NCBI RefSeq assembly: GCF_002865645.1
Contig: NW_020194549.1
Span: 331,021 to 395,020 of the forward strand
Length of the DNA: 64,000 nt
Direction of reading: 5' to 3'
Origin: Hyaloscypha bicolor E
Lineage: Eukaryota > Ascomycota > Leotiomycetes > Helotiales > Hyaloscyphaceae
The notes beneath the pieces are model-generated. The model ran no database searches. It was not told the origin of the DNA and saw only the letters and a program-made list of their open reading frames with translations. Below, piece by piece: positions 56,435 to 64,000 of the stretch; position 1 is the first letter of the stretch; every line of letters begins with the position of its first letter. Both the position numbers and the translations under genes were made by a program.

Positions 56435-57458
56435 TTATCCAATCTCCACAGCAGGCGCGGGTCTTGACTCACTCGAGACTTCAGCGAGTGCCATATAGTG
56501 CTGCGTTGTATGTTGGGTGTCTCTGTACGTCTCAACTTTCGGAACCCCTCCATATTGAGCCGTTGGAGATTGCGCATAATAATCCGACAGAGTGCTGGCA
56601 TCCTCATGTCTCTTGCTGGGAATGTTTCTCCTTTTCCGGTAGAAAAGAAAAGCAGCCACGAAACAGCAAATTCCAATAACACCTATGGCAACCGCGATCC
56701 CAATCCCAGCTTTGGCACCACTGCTAAGTCCCCCATTATTTCCCCCATCTGAATTCGATCCGCCGGTGCCACTGGAGGAGGGCGAACTTGTTGTGCCGCT
56801 CACAGCTGATCCAAACGTTTGTGTTACACTACCTGATTTGGTTGACGAACTTGCAAAGTTCCAGCCGTTGATTTGGACACCATGGATCACGGATCCCGTC
56901 CCAGTTATAGTCATCGTTGTTGGTGCCCATGACCCTTCTGAAGAGCTCATGGGTGTGATGACTTGGCCATTTGTCAGGGTTGAGAAACATTCGTTTGCTG
57001 CAGGTGCTGGTGCAATGACATTTTGGTAACCATAGCCCCTGACACTCGTTAGAATCGTGGGGCGCTTCTGCTTTGAAACTTTCGAGTCCATTCAAATGAC
57101 GCTGAGTAGAATTTAAAACTTACTTTGGACAGCATGCCAAGATTGTACTTAGAAGATTCATACTCTGTGTTGCCGCAGTCGTATACCCATTTGGACATGC
57201 CAGGGGCCCTAGATTCCAGAGTGTAGAAGCTGCGAGATCAGACTGATCCCACCATGTTGTTTGTTGATCCGGTTGGCACTTCAGCGCCGTGTTGACATTT
57301 TGGCCATACCATGGGTCGAACGCTCCTATTGAAGCATTGTTCTGAGGATTCAAATAAATAGCTGATGCACATTCTGGTGACAACGTTGGTCCTGCTGTCG
57401 TTAAAGGTACCCAGCTCGTAGTTAATCCACTTTTGGTTTCTGCCGCACGTGTTGCCAT
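56435..57458 (-). CDS. Single-pass membrane protein with Cys-rich ectodomain (fungal surface-sensor-like)
   Basis: Exons 57458-57124 and 57038-56435 (85-nt intron, GTAAGT...GTCAG) give 312 residues; splicing yields CCPKGYGYQNVIAPAPAANEC. The ectodomain follows a pattern frequent in ascomycete proteins: TSWVPLTT near the start, GAFDPWYG, a C-x-P-D loop, TTWW, LGPLACPNGYT and a CCP motif. A Ser/Thr/Gly-rich stalk (about 185-225) leads to one transmembrane helix (AGIGIAVAIGVIGICCFVAAF), then a basic stop-transfer RKRR and a cytosolic tail with Tyr motifs (SDYYAQSPTAQYGG). No N-terminal signal peptide is obvious from the chosen ATG; a hydrophobic segment is encoded just upstream (frame open from 57674, FLLPSSIIIFSSICFCQLV), so the true start may be earlier. 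The role is unknown; sensing or wall association is inference. Confidence 0.75.
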
Positions 57459-58119
57459 CTTGAAGTCAAGCTTTACTACTAATTGACAAAAACAGATTGA
57501 GGAGAAGATGATGATGCTGGAAGGCAGAAGAAATGTTAGGGGAGGCACAGCTTGAATCCTTGAAACACATTTTACATGCGAGCACGTTGTGAGGGGAGAT
57601 AGAGTTACGAGGCGCCCAATCGTAACGCGAGGTGTTGCGGCGATCAAACCCCTACCCCGGAACTGCGGCGGCACAGCATCCTCACCGGAGTCTAATCCCT
57701 TTGGGGGAAGTTTCGGCCCTGAGAGAGGGTTCTTTGCCGAAACTGTTGGCCAGCTCAGCCACTCAAAGCCCTAAATTCAGAATCTAGCCGCTGGGGCAAG
57801 CGCCAGGAGATCAAGCTCTACCAAAATTTGAATGTGAACGCCAGACTCAATGAAGTCAACCCGAGAAAGAGGATCTTTGGAGTCAATTTAAGATAATTGG
57901 GTCCCTTGACGCCGAGTAGTCGCTGGAAAGATCGATCTTGAACAGTGTGGGGAATCACGTTCATGATTTGCGATTGGTTCGACTTCAATTTCCAGATATT
58001 GAGGGGTTTCAGTTATCAAGGGTGGCCCGTGAAGTTCAAAAGCTTCTTGAACCATTCAAAATAAATGTCCCCATCTCCGAACTGCAATTCAGGCCCCACC
58101 AACCATACTGTTCATACCA
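57459..58119. other. Intergenic region
   Basis: The first 200 bp may belong to the 5' part of the membrane-protein gene. The rest shows no gene. A plus-strand frame at 57938-58168 has no ATG start and no domain. Confidence 0.35.
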
Positions 58120-58340
58120 TCAGCTTCTAACACACCTCCACAAGGTCATCATCCACGACCCATTCTGACTTTTATTACCCTCCCACCGATTCAAAGTAAT
58201 GTAACTCTCATCCAACATGACATCCTTTAGCACACCACCTCTCGGAAACACATTCCCAGCATGAATGAACAGAAACATGGTCTGAACAACAAACATCGGC
58301 GCAGAATCCCCAATATATATGGCCCATCAAGTCCCCTTTG
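58120..58340 (-). pseudogene. C-terminal fragment of an RTA1-like multi-spanning membrane protein
   Basis: About 70 residues remain: WAIYIGDSAPMFVVQTMFLF, then HAGNVFPRGG and a polar tail (LNRWEGNKSQNGSW) to a TGA at 58120. The pattern W-x(5)-D-[AS]-x-P-M followed about 15 residues later by H-[PA]-G matches the last transmembrane helix of RTA1-like lipid-translocating or resistance proteins. Upstream in the same frame there is a TGA, and within 30 bp the sequence becomes transposon-like. I infer that the gene was cut by an insertion. The family call rests on a short match. Confidence 0.45.
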
Positions 58341-59600
58341 CACCGCAAGCAAAACTGACAATCCTTTAGCAACTAGACAGAGCGCTAGTTCTGGGAGTTC
58401 TAAAGCTTATTTCTCTACTAATATTAGGACCTTAATAGGCTAGGGGCACGGCGTTCGGCGCCTCACAGGAGCGTATACATACGTATACCTTAAGTGCAGG
58501 AAGCATACGTATATCCTTGAGGATATACTTCCTAAGCGATTACAAGGGACAGAGGGACGTGCGTCTTGCCCACCTTTTGTGCACGTACCGGGAGCTAAAG
58601 AATAGCCGAAAAAGAAAGCCTTCATCGTGCGTCAAGACTTGCACTAAAGCCCCTGCGTCCCTGCGGGTTTAGTGCGTATCATCGATACGGTCAAAAATCA
58701 GCAATACGGTCATTTTTTTTAGAATACCAATTTTCGGAATTTTGGTGAAAATCGAAGAAAAATATTTTACAGTTTATATAGAGTTTATACTATAATTAAT
58801 AAATGAAATTCTCTGATTTTCATATCGCATATATATATAGTAAAAAATAGTAGAAATATTATATACTTTACCTTATTGGCAACCTCTCCAAAATACTACT
58901 GTTACGCTTTACCGCTTCATGTTGAAATTAGGGGCCTGAGGCCCCTAATAGGCTTAGTAAGCCCTGGAACAGAGCCTTAGGGGCTGTGTACTAATGGGGC
59001 TTAAGCCATAGGCTTATTACTGAGTAGATTATGCCCTGTAAGGTTGATACAGGGCATAATATGCCCTGTGAGGCTAAATCAGTTCAGCTGAGGTTGAATG
59101 GTTCAGTATAAGGCTCTCTGGTTTAGGGGTTTAGTGCATGTGACTTAGGGGGTTCAGGGCTATATATACAGGCTACTTACCACTGTAGAACAGCAGTCAA
59201 TTCAGTACGTTTTACTTGGTTTACATTGCAAGCACGTGACCATAGCTATATTGCTTTAGCTAGTTCAACACTTCACTGGTAAATTCAGCGTCACGTGACC
59301 GTGATGACGCATGCGGCTGGGGCTAGTATTTAGAACACCAAAGCTCCTGTACTCAGAGCTTCTCTCCTTAGTTTAGAATCCTCGGATTAAGAGCCACTCT
59401 ACCTGCTTTCTAAGCCCAGAGCCCGGTTTCGTGACATTATTCTAAACTCATTCTTGTTCCTGCAGAGGAAGTAAAACCACTCTCACGTTTTGCGCACGAG
59501 TGCGATTTTCACGGCAAATAGATACAAAAGGAGTGTGCCCCTGCCAATCCCTGTAACATCCCTGTTTTGCTCGCGTAGCATTCCTAAAATATGGGTGTAC
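58341..59600. mobile_element. Transposon-derived sequence, LTR-like
   Basis: No gene frame. It contains palindromic words (GGCGTTCGGCGCC region at 58449, ATACATACGTATAC at 58475, CCTTGAGGATATAC at 58512) and repeated AGGGGCCTGAGGCCCCT-type words at 58931. A span from TGTTGAAATT at 58920 to GTTTCGTGACA at 59436 has TG...CA ends and an internal TATATATA box, as an LTR would. No 5-bp duplication is visible, so borders are not proven. Its neighbour is a decayed copia element. Confidence 0.4.
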
Positions 59601-62600
59601 ACCCAAAGGGGAAATAACAGGAGGCCAACTCTGATTAGAATATATAAGTACCCTCTCTGAGCAGACCCTAGAATAGGTGCTTATATAAAGAGAGAACTAT
59701 TTAATCCCTCCTAATCTCCTATATTAGAAAATCGTTAATTCTGTAAGTTTTTCTATATAATACCCTATTTCTTATATACTATCTCGTAATTCTATATATA
59801 TACTTGCCTTCTTGGATATAATATATATTTATTATTTTTATTTAAGGTATGTTTTTTACTAAGCCTTACAAATAGTTTTATTCTCTATACCTATAGCTTC
59901 TATACTATAATACTATATTTCTGTAATATTAATACTATAGTATATAATTTCTTATTTACTAAATAAATTTAAGATTTAACTTTTCTTTATTATAAAATTA
60001 ATTCTATAATAAATAAAGTTCTATAAGATTAATTTTAAAAATACTTTTTAATATTATTTTAGTAAATTAAATTCTTTTCTTTTTATATTATAATAAATAA
60101 TATAATATAAAATATTAAATTTATTAGTAATAATCTTATATTAATTAAGAAAATAAAAAGAACTTAATATAAATAAAAAAATTATTAATTTATATTTTTT
60201 TATTATTTAAAAATATAAAAAAAAATTAATATAAATAAGATATTTCAAATTATATTTTAGCTATTATTATAAGAAATATAAATACTAAATATAAATAAAA
60301 TATAAGTTTAAGTTATATTATACTAGCTATAAAAGAAATTATTAAGCCTCTTATTAGTTTTATATAAGCTATAATTCTTTTCTTAGTCTTATAATATTAT
60401 TAAAGTATACTAAAATATATTTCCTTATTTTTTACTTTATATATTAATTTATATTATAACTATCTAGTAAATTATATCTTAATCTAATTATTAAAAAAGA
60501 CTTATCTAAATAAAGCATCTATATAGATCTGTTTTACTATATACTAGAATAGAAATAATTAATTATAAAAGTAAATATTAAATAATAACTAGCAGATATT
60601 AATTATATCTAGAATTATATATTAGAAATAAAAATCAAGTTCTAAGAAAGTATAGCTACTTAATTAGTTTATAAAATATAAAATTAATACTCAAAAATTA
60701 ATTAATAGCTTACTAGAAGATTTCTATTATTTTTTTATAAGATATATATATATATACTTTAAGATACTAGACTCGAAATCTCCTATAATAATATAATAAT
60801 ATAGTCTATTCTATAAATATCTAGTATAGCTAGTAAGTTAAAATTCGAATTACTAAATTATATAAAAGAAATCGTATTTAAAAACTAATAATAGTATATT
60901 TTTATTAGTTTACTAGTAATATATAGTATTATTATATAAGTCGTAAAATGCTATTTATATATAATTAGTAAAGTTATTATTTAGAAATAAGGATTATAGT
61001 ATTATAGTATTAATATATAATTCCTAAATCTACTAAGCCTAAAGGGGTCTAGTCTAGTAATCAAATTACTAATAGAATACAAGGTTATATAACTATATTT
61101 TATATCCTATATCTCATTACCTATATTTCATTACCTATATCCTATATCCTATATCTATATATATAACTCCTAAAGAAATAGCTATACTAATACTAGAAAC
61201 TCTCTAAAAAACACAAAAAATAGTATCTTTCTCTAATTACATACAAATTCCCTAATCCGGCCTAGTACCAGATTCTCAAACATTTTATATATTTATATTA
61301 CTTCTGAGGTTTTAGTTATATACTAAAGGCTATAGCCTTTTATATATAACTTCCCTTTCTATAATATTCTCTTATTCTATATATTTATTTTCTGTCTTAT
61401 TTATACTTAATCTATTTCTCTATATCCAATTATATAGTATTTATATTAATTAAGTACTTAAGGGTATTTGTTAGCTTCGATTTCATTATAGAATTAGTAA
61501 GGTTCGATTTTCCCTTAATCTATTTAATTTCTATAATCTCTTATTATTTATATATTTAGTAAAAATATATTATATTAATTATTAGATACTTTTCTCGAGT
61601 AGTTCCCAATTTAATAAGATATTCGTATAATAACTTCGAATCCATATAGACTACTAGTAATAGTTCTATTTCTAGTATTCTATTAATTATAGATTTAACT
61701 GAAATACCTATATTAAACCCGTAAGCTATATTATAAAGTTCTAAAGCTAGAATACTTCTAATAACTCTCTTATATTTAGTAGAAAACTAATAAATAATAT
61801 TAGTATATCTAGTTCTATTTACTAGAACTAGAATATATCCGATTTAGAAGAAGAGATCTCTATTATTTGTAAATAAAGCATCTATAAAAACGATTAAATA
61901 TAAGAACTTCTTTACTAGCTTTATAAATCTTAGTTCTCTAGCAGAATTCTCAATTTACTATTAAATATACTTATTAAATACCTTTATATTAGTTTCCGAA
62001 AGTTTAATAGCTTAAATAGTAATTAATAGGTTATATAAAGCTTCTAGTTAATAGACTAATATAATATATACTTCTCTAGTATATTAGGTAATATATTGGT
62101 TTTTAATAGAAAGATCTTAGTAAATAGTGTTTTTATTACTTGTAATAATAGTATTCTTTATAGAAATAATTCGGAGGCTTTTATACTAGTATTCCTATAT
62201 AAGAGTAATTCTAGTAGTATCCGTATAGATAATATCTCTATTAAACTTGAGATTATAGTCAGAAGTAAGGTATTTATACTCTTTAGCTAAGAACTTAGCC
62301 TTATAGAGCTTTAGTTACTCTGCTTTTATAAAATTATTAGTTTTAATAAACAGGATATTATTAGTTTAAAGGCTAATAATTCTGAAGAGTTACTTACTAT
62401 AAAAAAGGCAAGAGTTATAAGTTAACTGTTCTATAGAAAGCTTATTAATATAATAAGAATAATAAGTCTTAAACTAGTAGTTTCTAGCTTCCGGTATATT
62501 ATATAGTAGTTTTATAACCTTTAGAACTGAATTATTATTCAGATTTAGCTCTCTAGTAAGCTTATAAAATAGGTTAATATAAAAATTATAATTAAATAAG

Positions 62601-64000
62601 ATTATTAATTAAATATAAGCTTATAAGATATTATATAAATATAGTTCTATAATATCTATTATTATAGTAGTAATACTAAAAATAATTCTCTAGCTAATAT
62701 ATTAAATATTAAATAATTATATTAATACTATATATTTCTTACTATTATTATAAGTTTAGATAACTAGTCTCGACTTTTTAAACTCTCTCTCTATACTCTT
62801 ATTCTTAATCTTATTAATAAACCGGGAATTAAAAATATATATTTCCTTTAGTATCTGAGATCTAAAAGTAACCTTAAATATATCCTTTTCTAAAAAGCTA
62901 GTAACTTTAACTTAATAGAAGTTCTTATATAGGTTATTATTCTATAGAAATATTATAATATCCGGGTTCTTATAAGAATATCCTCTATTATACTTTAGTA
63001 GAATAGCAGAAATAATAAGAGGAATTATACCTATATTATTTTTAGTTTTATTATAAGATTCCGAAACAGATTCAGGTTCAGGTTTAGGGTTATTAGTAAT
63101 AACCTTAATATCTTCTATATAAAAGGGCTTTATAGAGGTTAAATAGAAGGTAGTATTACTATATAGTAAAGCTAGTATATAGTTCTCTCTATTAATAGCT
63201 ACTAGCTTGAAGCTTCTGAATTTCTACTATTACTTTCTTAAGTACTACTAATTACTATAATATAGTTAGTAATAAAGTATTATATTCGGTTATTCGAGAT
63301 AAAATACTATAAACTAAGAGAATTGAAATAATACTATTAGATCTAGCAGAATTATTAATAGCCTTAAAAGCTATTTAGAATATAATATTCTTATTAATTC
63401 TATTAATTTCGGCTATAATAATAAGATAAATATATTAAATCGGGTTATAATAGTATTCTATAATTCTAATAGAATTATAAGCTTCTATAGGAACAATTTT
63501 AACCTTAGTTTCTATAGTATTTGCAAGCTAAGTGAATTTCTTACTAGTAAACTACTTTCTAGTATTTACTAAGATTTAATTAAAAAGGCCTAAATAGATA
63601 TTAATTCAATACTACTTTAGAGTATCCCAAGTATATAATATACTAATATTTTAAAGCTATTAGCTAGCTTGATATCAAGTACCTTCATTAATAATATAAA
63701 ATATAGACTTACCGGAAATATAGAAAATATTAATAATAATAAAATAGTTAAAGTTAATATTATCTTTTAGGTTAAACTTGAATTATTCCGGTAATTATCC
63801 GAATTTCTAGTATTACTTATAGTACTTTATAAAATATTTAAGGGCTTCTATATTAATATTATAGCCTGCTTATTCTAGTATATTTCAGAGCTTACTAATA
63901 GATAGATAACTAAAATAGTAATATAGATATTATAATTCGACTTTTATAAGAAAATAGAAGTTATATATAAAGAATTCGGAAATAAAGCTTTATAGAATAG
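59600..64000 (-). mobile_element. RIP-degraded Ty1/copia retrotransposon, truncated by the window edge
   Basis: The block is extremely AT-rich with almost no CpA or TpG, the product of heavy RIP. Protein remnants on the minus strand identify it as copia (see separate entry). The part at 59.6-61.5 kb has no readable remnant and could be the 3' end of the element or another repeat. The element continues beyond 64000. Confidence 0.7.
61570..62890 (-). pseudogene. Decayed copia reverse transcriptase and RNase H
   Basis: At 62765-62875 the minus strand reads ILKEIYIFNSRF...KNKSIEREFKKSRLVI then a TAA where Gln is expected, followed by YNN. This is the start of the copia reverse transcriptase (family form FxSRFV, KSRLVVQAYND). 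At 61706-61723 YGFNIG precedes MDSKLLYEYLIKLGTTRE (to about 61580), the copia RNase H block that contains DSKSLYDxLVKLGTT. The many stops are TAA/TAG type. The integrase part would lie above 63 kb but is not readable by eye. Confidence 0.7.

Noticed and set aside
58920..59436. Firm LTR call
   Set aside because: TG...CA ends and a TATA box are present, but there is no 5-bp duplication, primer-binding site or second copy in the window, so it is listed only as LTR-like.
62096..62290. Plus-strand 64-residue frame in the AT-rich block
   Set aside because: It is antisense to the decayed copia pol and reflects low stop density by chance.
1..64000. tRNA, rRNA or CRISPR
   Set aside because: I searched for T-loop words such as GGTTCGAATC, for conserved rRNA words and for regularly spaced direct repeats, and found nothing convincing.

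Overview
This window comes from the nuclear genome of a filamentous ascomycete (Pezizomycotina; a leotiomycete is my best guess, not provable here). The reasons are short spliceosomal introns (about 50-105 nt, mostly GTRNGN...YAG), Zn2Cys6 regulators, a HET-domain gene, a NACHT-ankyrin NLR, a 2EXR-domain ORF, and transposons whose stop codons look like repeat-induced point mutation (RIP, C to T at CpA).

Layout. 0-3.1 kb: a 2EXR fragment and a RIP-damaged pogo/Fot1-type transposon. 3.3-12.2 kb: an accessory cluster with a three-exon amidase, a divergent pair made of a Zn2Cys6-ankyrin protein and a NACHT-ankyrin NLR, and a small putative zinc-binding protein. 12.7-27.1 kb: a transposon composite. 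Its outer ends are hAT-type inverted repeats with an 8-bp target duplication. Inside, three Helitron-like units sit head to tail, each closing on a structured palindrome. The two RepHel genes have lost the HUH histidines. 27.1-28.5 kb: two small Cys-rich ORFs around a 467-bp hAT MITE.

30.5-41.4 kb is a conserved housekeeping block, all on the minus strand: glutamate decarboxylase (GABA shunt), mitochondrial phosphate carrier, a Gln-rich protein of unknown function with one in-frame TAG, a small unknown protein, and adenine deaminase (purine salvage). 41.4-47.3 kb has no recognisable gene and lies upstream of an 800-aa Zn2Cys6 transcription factor (47.3-49.7 kb). 49.7-53.9 kb is gene-poor. 53.9-58.3 kb holds a HET-domain gene, a single-pass membrane protein and a truncated RTA1-like fragment. 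From about 58.3 kb to the end the sequence is transposon-derived; 59.6-64 kb is very AT-rich and contains a RIP-destroyed Ty1/copia pol on the minus strand.

The most unusual signal is the set of three roughly 90-bp palindromes at the ends of the Helitron-like units (12751, 19079, 21747). Their stems change by compensatory substitutions while loop and bulge words are kept, and one copy has its asymmetric core inverted inside unchanged flanks. This resembles the flip/flop ends of hairpin-replicating DNAs.
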